In this document: piece by piece, positions 41,801 through 47,215 of the stretch
Layout of the letters: every line of letters begins with the position of its first letter
Position numbering within the stretch: the stretch's first letter is position 1
From: Crossaster papposus
Lineage: Eukaryota; Echinodermata; Asteroidea; Velatida; Solasteridae
DNA: 64,000 nucleotides
Direction of reading: 5' to 3'
Assembly: GCA_037893245.1 (NCBI GenBank)
Contig: JBAIAA010000509.1
Coordinates: 682,001-746,000, forward strand
Position numbers and translations under genes: made by a program
The notes under the pieces: model-generated
The model's input: only the letters and a program-made list of their open reading frames with translations
Database searches by the model: none
What the model was told of the DNA's origin: nothing

Positions 41801-44075
41801 GCTTTATACATGGAGCTCAATGGTAAACCCACTGCAGGATTGTGCAGGATTCATCAGTCAGTGGTTATCACCAGTAATAAATATTGGAGGATTTTGCAAG
41901 ATTCAGGTTAAATGGAGTTTTAACACTTTTGAATTGCAGAGAGTAGGTTTCCACCCCCATTCCCACATTTGTTGCAGCAGCGTGTGACAGATCTCTTTTG
42001 TGAGTTTATAAGGAGAAGAAACATGTAAACAAATAGATGGGGAAATCCTATTAACACCAGGAAATAATCCCCTTACACCTATCTATCGAAATGTAAATAA
42101 ACAAACCATAAAAAACTTCCATCAATAATTTCCGCTATCAAAACATGTACTATGGACCTTGCTTGCTGACAAACTTTGCAGTTTGTTTTTCTCCTCCCCC
42201 CCCCCCCCCCCACAACCCTGGATGCCATACAATTCATTTCCAACCCAGTCTATTATGTGGTACTCCTGCATTCCAGCACGTTTGCAGACTGATAACATTG
42301 GAATGTCTACCCAACCAGGGATTTTCAAGTACCCTCCAGTTACCCTGGTGAAATCGGTTGATGAACCAGGGAAGTGTTTGGTGCCCTCTCCATTTCTAAA
42401 CTCAGTATCAATTTGCCAATACTCATGTCAGGCTCTCTACATACTTCTGATAACCAGGCTATCTACATTTGTGTATTTATCCAGGGTCCTGGATCTATCC
42501 TCCTTAATATTTAGACCATGGAGGAATACAAATTTCATGTTTAGACACAGCACACAGGCAACAATTTTGTTTTAGTCATGCATAAACTAATTCATAATTA
42601 TTAGCCGAGTCGCAGACGGCAGCTCAGCACTCAGCCATTGTTGTTAGTTGTTTTTCTTCATTCTTCTTGTGCCAAATTCTACATCCAGGGGCCAATTTCA
42701 TAGAGCTGCTAAGCACAACAATTTGCTTAGCATGAAAATTTGTCCTTGGCAAAAACAAGGTTACAGAACAAATTTTCACGTGATCTTTATTGTTTTCGAT
42801 GGATAATTAGCTGGTTTTGGCTTAGCATGAAAAACCTGTAGAATTTCGGCTGGTAACCTGTTTTTAATGAGCAAGACTTTTGTGTGCTAAGCACATTTTT
42901 GTGCTTAAAAGCTCTATGAAATTGGCCCCAGGAACTTCTCAATAAGCACTGAAAAAAGGAAAACCAAAATGACAACCAAAGCCACACAACAATGTCGCGT
43001 AACCAAAGCTGCGCAACGCTGTTGTTTTGGTTTCAAACAAGCAGTGTCTTTTGAACAATACGAAATGAACATGCTACAGATAATTTTCTGCAGTATTATT
43101 GTGCATTTCAACTAGACCAATACACGATGATCGATGCGGCTCCGGCACAAATTCATGCTTGTCGTAGATCAGTTTTTAACTTATAACTTCCAAGGGTGTG
43201 TGCAAATTCATATTGAAATTGGAGGATTCAGGCAAGCCTTAAGCCGTGTTCGCACTGGACTTTTTTGGGGGGAAGGTTTTACTGAGACGATGGTAAAATA
43301 TAAAATGGTCAAATGTTACCACTGTTTGCACTTGGACTTTCGACACGGGAAATTTTTTACAGAGACTGCAGGAGAAGTAGCCAAGCTGTCATTATAATGA
43401 CTCATGAAGGCGAATGTGATCACAATGCGATGTGCATGCATCAGCGCGCACACATAAACAATGCAAAGAGCACATGCGCGGTGTCTTGTGTAGCATGAAA
43501 TCGCAGTAGGGGGCAGGATGTACGTTTTCCTGAGACGCTTTTACCGACTCGCGCTGTTCGCACTGGACTTATCGTCTAGAGAAAAGTTACCTGGGAAGTT
43601 TTCCCGGGCAGCAGTTGGCCGGTAAAAGTAACCACTGGACTCGGGAAAAGTAACCGAGAGGAAAACGTCCTAGGCTGTACGCACTGGACTTAAAATGTGA
43701 AAAGTACCCATCGTCTCGGTAAGTTTTATAAAATAAAGTCCAGTGCGAACAGGGCTTTAAAAGTTTGTAAATTGGTAAACAGAAAGTCCATTATTTCTTT
43801 TACACGGGTACAGACTAGCAAAATGTAGGTAATGAAGATTGGGCATATGTACATGTACACATGTACTGTAGATGCTCATTAAAAGACATATTATCGTCCA
43901 TGTACACTGTACGTACGTGTACACGTGTACACGTGTACAATGTAGAGCAGAAAAAATTAAAAGTTCTCACCTCAACAACTAAAGGTACTTCTTCCTTGTT
44001 CAAGAGGACGATGTTGACGTATTTCCGTCCGGGATTGGACGATACGGTCGTCCCACTGCCCGTTTTGCTGGGCAT
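10874..44075 (-). CDS. FRMD6: FERM-domain protein, FRMD6/Willin/Expanded family (13 coding exons)
   Basis: This is an Expanded/Willin-type membrane-cytoskeleton adaptor, a family that acts upstream of Hippo kinases at apical junctions. Exons join (44075-43971, 41050-40960, 39857-39778, 33026-32947, 30345-30159, 28644-28489, 27479-27414, 17646-17578, 16452-16379, 15585-15488, 14466-14260, 12626-12483, 11817-10874), all with GT donors and AG acceptors and consistent phases, summing to 2301 nt (766 aa). Residues 10-335 form the FERM domain; ALQADLGNY, YFPEW, YILKHIP and KYRESYIS closely follow human FRMD6. TSGIVS at 387-392 matches the Slimb/beta-TrCP degron of fly Expanded. The tail is disordered: DSGLGPPAS, a Gln-Met run (574-585) and an acidic run (587-601). 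No PPxY was seen. Start chosen: the first ATG in exon 1. It is longer than human FRMD6 (about 620 aa). Ortholog symbol is by resemblance. Confidence 0.85.
11930..12030 (+). mobile_element. tRNA-like SINE head
   Basis: GGGCTAGCTCGGTGGTCGAT (A box) is followed by GTGGGTTCGAGTCCCACC (B box) at tRNA spacing, then a non-tRNA flank. It lies in the intron between exons 13 and 12. A free-standing tRNA gene is less likely, because the acceptor stem is not convincing. Confidence 0.6.
12483..12626 (-). CDS. FRMD6: FRMD6-like exon 12
   Basis: Reads (V)EDDLFNPSNPHDSGLGPPA and ends NKQH plus one base before GTAAAG. It is Ser/Pro-rich and predicted disordered. DSGLGPPAS resembles a second DSG-type degron. 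Confidence 0.8.
12742..13346. mobile_element. family B MITE split by a family E insertion
   Basis: Left part 12742-12877 and right part 13278-13346 carry family B sequence (ATTTTAACATC, GAAGCACACCCACGCATTTC, then CATCCGTTTTGAAT and GGCACGAACTGGTTAA). Between them sits a complete family E element, so B is older than E here. Confidence 0.75.
12878..13280. mobile_element. MITE, family E (TTAA, piggyBac-like)
   Basis: The ends AGGGATTGTATACGTTTGG and CCAAACGTGTACGATCCCT are inverted and flanked by TTAA on both sides. It is about 400 bp, non-coding, and inserted inside a family B element. Confidence 0.8.
13695..13890. mobile_element. inverted-repeat element, about 196 bp
   Basis: Arms of about 45 bp: TCTTTTGTGAGTTTGTGTGG at the left and CCACACAATCTCACAAAAGA at the right, continuing into GGAGGGAACTC / GAGTTCCCTCC. 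The centre repeats GGGCAGAGCAT-like sequence. Confidence 0.75.
13962..14206. mobile_element. MITE, family F
   Basis: AGAGCTGCTTAAGC at the left and CTCTATGAAATTGGCCCC at the right, with repeated GCTTAAGCA. It abuts FERM exon 11, and the TIR tip lies about 50 bp from the donor side. Confidence 0.7.
14260..14466 (-). CDS. FRMD6: FRMD6-like exon 11, with TSGIVS motif
   Basis: Begins (E)KSKYRESYISGDTSWSD and runs through VSTVSSVTTSGIVSDERS to LSEG. KYRESYIS is conserved with human. TSGIVS is encoded by 14297-14314 on the minus strand. Confidence 0.85.
14690..14945 (-). mobile_element. tRNA-derived SINE-like element with core
   Basis: On the minus strand a head at 14815-14745 shows TAGCTCAGTTGGTTGAGCG (A box) and GCAGGTTCGAGTC (B box), then TTCTTTGTTTACTTT. 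Beyond the head, 14820-14945 carries a core (GAGGGCGCTAGTCAGAAG, CCAGAATGCCG) shared with 27605-27735. Partial relatives are at 27562-27830 and 40730-40850. Confidence 0.65.
15488..15585 (-). CDS. FRMD6: FRMD6-like exon 10
   Basis: Reads (K)SKHLLRLCKLTHTFQMQTQP and ends ESAA plus one base before GTATGT. It is the last FERM helix, the counterpart of RHLLQLLSNSHRLYMNLQP. Confidence 0.85.
15599..15836. mobile_element. family A MITE, right-truncated
   Basis: Starts with TTAAAGGTAGGATACACC and continues through AATTACAGGATATCTAG, then ends abruptly near 15836. The next segment to about 16200 has a different character, with many GTGCGAC motifs. Confidence 0.65.
15837..16210. repeat. GTGCGAC-rich segment of unknown origin
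   Basis: CGTGCGAC, CATGCGAC and GTCGCACGG recur more than ten times on both strands without a strict period. It resembles the terminal part of an unrecognised non-autonomous element. It lies between FERM exons 10 and 9. Confidence 0.4.
16379..16452 (-). CDS. FRMD6: FRMD6-like exon 9
   Basis: Reads KKKFELHVEGADGRKITYYT and ends NNEA plus AA before GTAAGA. It is the KKFEI...RKLIYYT region of F3. Confidence 0.85.
16894..17120. mobile_element. MITE, family B, near-complete
   Basis: The ends AACCAGTTCGCGCCGG and CAGCGCGAACTGGTTT are inverted; a TTAA-like sequence is present at the left. The body has AACGGATGATGCATAAAC and a Cys-box-like CGAGCAAGACCGG. Other copies: 10635, 12742, 26419, 32389 and 49678. 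Confidence 0.8.
17578..17646 (-). CDS. FRMD6: FRMD6-like exon 8
   Basis: A 23-codon exon, DSGEGKYLLSEYTWGIIKRL-VLQ, between acceptor ATTAG and donor GTAAAT. It matches the LLYDFPWTNVGKLVF strand pair of F3. Confidence 0.85.
17805..18005 (+). mobile_element. tRNA-derived SINE, second copy
   Basis: Shares TAGCGGTTCTCGAT, ATTCATGAG, CTCGCCAATA, TAGTTRGTAGAG and GTGGTTCGAATCCG in the same order as 9460-9660. It is diverged and intronic in the FERM gene. Confidence 0.6.
18152..18182 (+). repeat. AGGTC pentamer microsatellite
   Basis: Six AGGTC-type units with one ATGTC variant. It reads as a run of nuclear-receptor half sites, but simple expansion explains it. Confidence 0.6.
18845..18855 (+). 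promoter_or_regulatory. subterminal inverted repeat of the P-element, left
   Basis: CGGTCGTAAAA, 116 bp inside the left end, is followed at once by a reversed partial copy (TTTTACGA). Its exact reverse complement is at 27242-27252, 64 bp from the right end. Such sites assist transposition in Drosophila P; the role here is inferred. Confidence 0.55.
19518..19568. repeat. imperfect palindrome in the P-element 5' region
   Basis: CCATGACCATGGAGGAATAA is mirrored by TTATTCCGACATGACATGG-TCATGG. It contains the CCATGGAGGAATAA motif also seen at 28277, 42515 and 60967. Confidence 0.6.
19672..19765. mobile_element. short telomere-like-ended element, family P1
   Basis: The core CCTAGGGTGTGTGCAAAATC...GGAGGATTGAGGACT is shared with 40214-40285 and 48147-48212. 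The complete copies have AACCCTAAC and GTTAGGGTT ends; this one is decayed. Confidence 0.5.
19911..23680 (+). CDS. P-element/THAP9-like transposase with ZAD-like zinc finger, five exons
   Basis: This would be the cut-and-paste transposase of the P-element. Exons: 19911-21715, 22123-22284, 22658-22846, 23047-23179, 23391-23680, all GT-AG, giving 858 aa once two surplus A's (A10 runs 20118-20127 and 20671-20680) are discounted. The N-terminus has CRLCG near residue 9 and VCYSCIKKL near 56, a ZAD-like C2...C2 finger in place of THAP, followed by GCAVCRKEF, TIRHNNCSLLV and a Leu-rich coiled coil. The RNase H-like core has FDEM (Asp at 21215-21217) and VCDGASSN (Asp at 21521-21523), at the P/THAP9 catalytic acid positions as I know them, then CDVPHLIKTTRNNF and a C-terminal LNQDPLEQYFSKQR, also P-type. 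Start: ATG before DDFRSLCRLC. Confidence 0.8.
24068..24156. mobile_element. short inverted element with telomere-like ends
   Basis: AACCCTAACTCCCT at the left and AGGGAGTTAGGGTT at the right enclose about 60 bp with ATTGTTATTGAACAATAC. It lies between the two convergent P-element genes. Confidence 0.65.
24205..27084 (-). CDS. PHD-finger protein encoded by the P-element, five exons
   Basis: Exons 27084-26784, 26300-26229, 25925-25839, 25526-25470 and 25223-24205 join in phase (1536 nt, 511 aa) with GT-AG borders. An acidic N-terminus (DVDLDNLSDFSDFEQNDL) is followed by a PHD finger, residues about 48-95: CIC, MIACCNDECPIQWWHIGC, EWYCSRC. This closely follows ING-family PHD fingers, known H3K4me3 readers, including the CxNDECPIxWxH core. 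Three small exons give a Lys/Ser-rich linker, then an about 340-residue domain with LRYVAGYIPFALLKKY that I cannot assign; RYVAGY-type motifs occur in P/THAP9-related proteins. Start: ATGGCG at 27084. It converges on the transposase within the same TIRs, suggesting an accessory role in targeting or regulation (inference). Confidence 0.8.
25296..25310. repeat. internal copy of the P-element terminal sequence
   Basis: GTTCCTTTCTCTATG matches the outermost 15 bp of the right inverted terminus exactly (27302-27316). It lies in the intron before the last exon of the PHD gene, next to AGAAGGGAACAG, which resembles the rest of the TIR in inverse order. Confidence 0.7.
26419..26660. mobile_element. 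MITE, family B, complete, inside a P-element intron
   Basis: TTAACCAGTTCGCGCCGGG at the left, CGGCGCGAACTGGTTAA at the right, 242 bp, in the first intron of the PHD gene. It shows the P-element has been in this genome long enough to be hit by another family. Confidence 0.8.
27242..27252 (-). promoter_or_regulatory. subterminal inverted repeat of the P-element, right
   Basis: TTTTACGACCG, the exact reverse complement of the 18845-18855 site. Confidence 0.55.
27414..27479 (-). CDS. FRMD6: FRMD6-like exon 7
   Basis: A 22-codon exon reading IKTEPTPSIWLGISTRGIQL-YE between acceptor TTTTCAG and donor GTAAGT. It aligns with SLTLGLTMRGIQIFQ of FRMD6 (start of F3). The P-element begins just 98 bp downstream, in the following intron. 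Confidence 0.85.
27562..27830. mobile_element. element with two outward-facing tRNA-like heads
   Basis: A minus-strand tRNA-like fragment (27562-27600, CCAACTGAGCTATCTTGCCC) and a plus-strand head (27735-27805, AGCTCAGTTGGTACAG and GCAGGTTCAAGTCC) flank a core of about 130 bp with AGGGCGCTAATCAGAAG and CCAGAATGCCG. The core matches 14840-14945. The plus head is followed by TTTCTTTGTTCACTTT, as in the 14690 copy. Confidence 0.6.
28000..28405. mobile_element. solo LTR
   Basis: A 406 bp segment from TGTAGTGATA to GTTGCACTACA, i.e. TG...CA with a 7 bp short inverted repeat TGTAGTG/CACTACA. CCAA occurs directly on both sides (27996-27999, 28406-28409). It has a TATA-like GCTATAAATAAACC near 28100 and AATAAA near 28305. 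No internal retroviral-type coding sequence is adjacent, so it is a solo LTR on structural grounds. Confidence 0.7.
28489..28644 (-). CDS. FRMD6: FRMD6-like exon 6
   Basis: Fifty-two codons from VIKRRGEAYILKHIPAMHR to VMHFYRLKK, phase 0 at both ends. It completes the F2 helices. A solo LTR (28000-28405) ends only 83 bp from its donor. Confidence 0.9.
28696..29560. other. intronic non-coding stretch
   Basis: Between FERM exons 6 and 5. I see no gene. 29290-29480 is enriched in GCGCA/TGCGC-type alternations, without clear repeat boundaries. Confidence 0.4.
29582..29978. mobile_element. inverted-repeat element with internal tandem duplication
   Basis: The ends CAGGCCTGTACGCAGG and its inverse CCTACGTACGGGCCTG are followed by G-rich GGGGGGTGCG. 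Inside, GCGAATTTGTACTGATGGGA occurs twice about 137 bp apart, with TACATCAAAATACCATTATT also repeated. Both short ORFs here arise from this repeat. Confidence 0.7.
30159..30345 (-). CDS. FRMD6: FRMD6-like exon 5
   Basis: Covers the F2 lobe: EDITRQNYYLQLKQNVLSA, then ATFILASYALQADLGNY and ending YFPEW before GTAAGC. This is the most conserved exon, with ALQADLGN intact. Confidence 0.9.
30442..30619. mobile_element. family A MITE, left-truncated
   Basis: Carries GATCGCGAATTTTTCC, AATTACAGGATATCTAGCGC and a TACTACCTTTAA end at TTAA 30616-30619. It lies in the intron upstream of FERM exon 5. Confidence 0.65.
31271..31498 (+). mobile_element. SINE with conserved tail
   Basis: B box GGGTTCGAACCCTG, then TAGGCAAGACACTTAACT and CTCTCTCCACCCAGGAGTAT, ending TAAAGCGCTTTGAGATC and AAAGCGCTATATAATTA. 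The tail type is widespread in aquatic-animal SINEs and their partner LINEs. The family name is not assigned. Confidence 0.75.
32389..32585. mobile_element. MITE, family B
   Basis: TTAACCAGTTCGGGCGGG at the left and CATCCGGCGCAAACTGGT at the right, with the shared GAAGCACACCCACGCATTTC block. The terminal CGCGCC region is partly deleted. Confidence 0.7.
32947..33026 (-). CDS. FRMD6: FRMD6-like exon 4
   Basis: Reads VTDKSNCLIFNVYFRVQLYV and ends LI plus AA before GTGAGT. It aligns with the IIHFRVQYYVENGRLIS strand of FRMD6. The exon 3-4 junction is several residues shorter than in human. Confidence 0.85.
33543..33635. mobile_element. family A MITE fragment
   Basis: TTAAAAGTAGGATACACC to AAGTAAAAAAAATGATTC, cut off where the family C element begins. 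Confidence 0.6.
33706..34158. mobile_element. MITE, family D, complete
   Basis: GTGACTGGCTCTACAAAAAG at the left and CTTTTTGTAGAGCCAGCCAC at the right, flanked by AAAT on both sides. Another complete copy is at 35797-36232. About 450 bp, non-coding. Confidence 0.75.
34275..34461 (-). pseudogene. possible transposase start relic in a family C element
   Basis: An ATG at 34461 opens MADIIIDTVGSLIGAT, a Lys/Arg-rich stretch (RQRVLRQKKARQRMRRL) and DGIYDTIGQW before family C non-coding sequence resumes. The segment is missing from the other two family C copies (43239, 54691). It could be the first exon of the autonomous relative. I do not recognise the protein. Confidence 0.4.
35090..35480. mobile_element. 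MITE, family A, complete
   Basis: TTAA 35090-35093 and 35477-35480, ends AGGTACAGTAGGATACACC and GATGTATCCTACCT, 391 bp. One of the best complete copies, with GCGATCG in the centre. Confidence 0.8.
35797..36232. mobile_element. MITE, family D, complete
   Basis: GTGACCAGCTCCACAAAA at the left, TTTGTGCAGTGGGTCAC at the right, flanked by AAAT (35793-35796, 36233-36236). Confidence 0.75.
36233..37745. other. intronic non-coding stretch
   Basis: Within the FERM intron 3. No exon with acceptable phase or repeat boundary was found; 37150-37400 yields only short chance ORFs. Confidence 0.4.
37746..39129. mobile_element. non-autonomous hAT-like element, about 1.4 kb
   Basis: GGCTTGGACGGTATTGCC at the left and CGAAATACCGTCCAAGCC at the right. 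Both ends carry clusters of CGGTAATACCG and CGGTATT. Reiterated subterminal motifs are common in hAT elements, but no 8 bp duplication is visible, so the superfamily is tentative. Its centre has no transposase ORF. Confidence 0.6.
39778..39857 (-). CDS. FRMD6: FRMD6-like exon 3
   Basis: Reads (D)GEHEFLDQKSKISKYAPKGW and ends SPK before GTAATT. It parallels [20 protein letters not shown] of human FRMD6. Confidence 0.85.
40214..40285. mobile_element. short telomere-like-ended element, complete copy
   Basis: GAACCCTAACTCCCTGTAGG at the left to GGATTGTTAGGGTTAAC at the right, 72 bp. Further copies are at 48147-48212 and, partly, 43186-43240. Confidence 0.65.
40730..40850 (-). mobile_element. tRNA-derived SINE fragment
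   Basis: GGCAAGGCGAGACTCAAACC is the inverse of a tRNA-like B-box arm, next to AAAGTGAACAAAGAAATTGG, as in the 14690 copy. The A-box part is lost. It abuts FERM exon 2 on the intron side. Confidence 0.55.
40960..41050 (-). CDS. FRMD6: FRMD6-like exon 2
   Basis: Reads AKTKVQDIFEQVCLLVGV and ends at ...SVIR plus one base before GTGAGT. It matches the F1 helix and LFGLSVIQ segment of FRMD6. The phase joins exon 3 to make the Asp of DGEHEF. Confidence 0.85.
41505..41905. repeat. cryptic TGCAGGATT-rich interval
   Basis: TGCAGGATT, TTGCAGGATTGAG and close variants occur at least six times without a fixed period. Non-coding, between FERM exons 1 and 2. Confidence 0.4.
42688..42930. mobile_element. 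MITE, family F, complete
   Basis: GGGGCCAATTTCATAGAGCT at the left, AGCTCTATGAAATTGGCCCC at the right, with TTAGCATGAAAA repeats inside. The best-preserved of three copies. Confidence 0.8.
43239..43760. mobile_element. family C element, TTAA-bounded
   Basis: TTAA at 43239-43242 and 43757-43760, ends GCCGTGTTCGCACTGGACTT and CCAGTGCGAACAGGGCT, 522 bp. TTAA on both sides supports a piggyBac-like origin for the family. It lies about 210 bp downstream of FERM exon 1. Confidence 0.8.
43971..44075 (-). CDS. FRMD6: FRMD6-like exon 1
   Basis: Begins MPSKTGSGTTVSSN and ends KEEVPLVVE before donor GTGAGA, phase 0. The RKYVNIVLLNKEE strand opens FERM lobe F1. 5' UTR and promoter would lie above 44075; I see no clear TATA box. 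Confidence 0.8.
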
Positions 44076-44732
44076 GCCCACGGAATGTTTTAAATTTCAC
44101 GTTTCCACGGAGGAACGAGGGCTGGTAAAAAGCGGCCAAACTTTACACGTAGTTGATGTCTCCAGCGCTGCAGCCCACTTTAATTTTCTTCATCGTCACA
44201 TCCGGTCGCAGTCTCTTGGTTGTCCGTCATGAATGAAAGGGATTCATGCTACTTATCTGAGAGATTCTGTAACAGCAACAAGAAATATAAAAAAAATCTA
44301 CAAATAAATTACAATACATTTTGGGCATGTTTTGAAACGACAAAAGTGAACGCAAAAGTGAAGGCAGTTTCCATATTGTACACGGCGCGAAAGAGAATGC
44401 CAATTTTCCATGTCAGGGCAAGTTTGTAGAACAACATGTATCGACTCTGTGCACCTTTCAACCACTTTTTGGAGCCCATGCACTGGATGGGATACACCGC
44501 GAGTGTTTGTTTCATGGGCGTACAGTATAGCCTACCATACAACATCATTTATCCTTGCCATGCAGTGTCTTCGCTAGAGAGTCTGCCGTCATCGGCAATG
44601 AATGCATTCAAATGTCCCTCACGGTGGTCTCCGCATGCACCGTACTCTTCCATTGAAACGATCATGTCAAAGGGCTACTCACATGTAATGAGTGTTTCCA
44701 GTTGAAGACCAAAGAGGGATACAAGCCAAATC
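44076..44732. other. 5' flank of the FERM gene
   Basis: Should hold the 5' UTR and promoter of the FRMD6-like gene. No TATA box or recognisable initiator could be fixed by eye. Confidence 0.35.
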
Positions 44733-44892
44733 ACGCTGGGTTCAGACAGACGTTCCACAGTCGCGCCGAAGCAAATGAGTGAATTGAGTCCGACGTCTGA
44801 AAGTAATAAGGGCGACAAGGCGCGCCAGACGGCGAACGATCGACTGCTGGAGTTGTTAGAGCGACTCAGGAGCGACTTGATTTCACATTGCA
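44733..44892. mobile_element. family G MITE, right-truncated
   Basis: GGTTCAGACAGACGTTCCAC through GGAGCGACTTGATTTCA matches 378-540. The right terminus is replaced by a family A element starting at 44892. Confidence 0.75.
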
Positions 44893-45081
44893 TAAAGGTA
44901 GGATACACCATTGGTAATTGCCTAAATTATCAGGAATGGGTAGATTTGGGCATTTGTTTTCAACCGGCGTCAGGCAGTTGTTCTTATTGTTCTGGTTTTC
45001 AAATAAGCAAGATATTTCTTAATAATTCAGTAGTAAAAATGTTCGCTATCTGCAAACGTTGTGTCCTACACATACCGTTAA
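44892..45081. mobile_element. family A MITE, internally deleted
   Basis: AAAGGTAGGATACACCATTGG at the left, TGTCCTACACATACCGTTAA at the right, about 190 bp. It lacks most of the central GCGATCG block. Confidence 0.7.
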
Positions 45082-45710
45082 CATATCTACATTTTGTAAT
45101 TTGGCTTGTATACTCTTTTTGATCTTCAACTAAGGAAATGTACGGTACATGTACACTGTACATTTCGGTTGACTCTTCAAATTCCTCATGTCACTCGCCC
45201 AAAGTGGACCAAAACTTCCTCTAGGGCAAATAATAACCCCCCACTGTCCATTGTCCTGATGGGAGTTCAATGCCAGACTTTCTTCAAGAATGCCAAGATG
45301 TAAATTCAAACTGATATGACACTTGTGGAATGGTGGTGGTGGTGGCAGTGTGGGTGTGGTTCTCACAGATTGAATACAAACCCAGTGGTCAGAAAACACC
45401 TTCCAAAAATAATGAGGTTGCTTCAAGTGGCTTGGATGAGAGAATGAAGCGCTGTGGTTTACCACCAAATACACTTCAGCACCAATCCTGTGTCCTTCAG
45501 AAGTTCAGACTAGAAATGATTCTCTGCAACTGTTTACAAACTATATTTATACTAAAGCTTGTGACAGGAAAAAAAAATGGCTAGTGATTAAATCACTCCA
45601 TCAACATACCAACAACAAATCAACATTCCAGCCCAGGGTGAAGGTTGGTGATATTCAAACTCCAAGGACTTCCCATTTTTTGTTTGATTTCTTTATTTCC
45701 CATTGCACTT

Positions 45711-46126
45711 TTAAAGGTACAATGTAGGATACACCATTGGTAATTGCTTGAATTATCATGAATGGGTGGATTTGGGGTGTTGTATTTTATAGTAACTATC
45801 GTTTAACTGACCTGTCCGAGGTTTTACAATCATGGATGCAGAGAAAAGCACGAAAAACAGCGTTTGTTTTCAACCGGCGTCGGGCAGTTACTGTATTCTA
45901 AATGTTATTGATTGTTTGTTTGCCGGACGGCGGTCGCGGATTTTTGTTTAAAATACAATTTCATTTTTTGGAATAATTACAGGATATCTAGCGCAATCAT
46001 TTTGCTGGATGCCTAGAATTATTATTTACTTTCAAATAAGTAAGATATTTCTTAATAATTCAGCAGTATTTTTGTTGATATCTGCAAATGGTGTATCCTA
46101 CCGGTACATACATGTTGTACCTTTAA
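45711..46126. mobile_element. MITE, family A, complete
   Basis: TTAA 45711-45714 and 46123-46126, 416 bp, with full left end, central GGACGGCGGTCGC and the TATCTGCAAATGGTGTATCC right end, expanded by a CGGTACATACATG insertion. Confidence 0.8.
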
Positions 46127-46277
46127 CCCAGGAATGTGAATTGAAAAAAAGATGTGAACTTGGAGCATTTGGATATGATATTGGAAATCTTTTGTTGACA
46201 TCACATCCTGATACTGGAGGGTTCACTTTAAAGGCAAAATCTCATAATGCCCGTTCCTGTTTCAAGCCATCCAGCAA

Positions 46278-46368
46278 AAAAAATATACATTTGAAATGAG
46301 TAAGATATTTCTTAATAATTTGGTAGTAAATATTGTCGATATCTGCAAATGGTGTATCCTACCTTTAA
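46278..46368. mobile_element. family A MITE, right-end fragment
   Basis: GAAATGAGTAAGATATTTC to TATCCTACCTTTAA, about 90 bp, with TTAA at 46365-46368. Confidence 0.65.
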
Positions 46369-46729
46369 ACATCAATTATTCCAGGCCCTTGTACTGTGAT
46401 TGTGTTTGAAGTAGATTAAAGCTCAATTACGCAGCAATATCTATCATACTATGTGGACAAGTGGGTCAAGTGCCAATTGCATCTTTTAATCGATTGATTT
46501 TGATACACCACAAACGTACCTAACAGCTCAAATATTTACAATGTTTAGTAGGAACCAATGTTGGGGCGAGATTGCGGGGAAAAATAAAAATAGAAATTGT
46601 AGGTGCAGCCAAAATATGCTAAGTTACAAACACGTAGACCCATTTGCCTTAAAAAGCAATACCGTTATCTACAAATTTACCATTGCAGTTTCTTTTAGTT
46701 TGAGGCTGTATTTATTGTTAAAGATGTGC

Positions 46730-47086
46730 TCTTAAAAATATTATTTTTTTTATATTTTTTTTGCAGATATATATTTTTAAGAAAGTAAATTTAAAATAAA
46801 TAATGATTGTACCGGTAGGCCAGCGAAATGATTGCGCTACATGTATCTATCCTGTAATTGTTCTGAAATGTTTTATTTTATTTAAAAAAAACATTCGCGA
46901 TCGCTAACCACTGCCTGACGCCGGTTGAAATCGAACCCCGTTTTTCTTGCTTTTCTCAGCATCTATGATTGTAAAACTTCGGACAGATCAGTTAAACGAT
47001 ATTTAATATAAAATACAACCCCCAAATACAGTACACCCATTCATGATAATTCAAATAATTACCAATGGTGAATCATACCTTTGATC
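46730..47086. mobile_element. MITE, family A, diverged
   Basis: Inverse orientation: GCAGATATATATTTTTAAG, TGATTGCGCTACATG and CGATCGCTAACC, through to ACCAATGGTGAATCATACC. A further 50 bp fragment of the same end lies at 47160-47215. Confidence 0.65.
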
Positions 47087-47215
47087 TTAAACAATAAATA
47101 CTTGCAATAAGCTTCCCCATGAAGTACTTTACATCTACCATACATAGGTTCCTTAGGTTACAACCCACAAATACACCCATTCATGATAATGGCGAATCCT
47201 ACCTTTAATCTTATA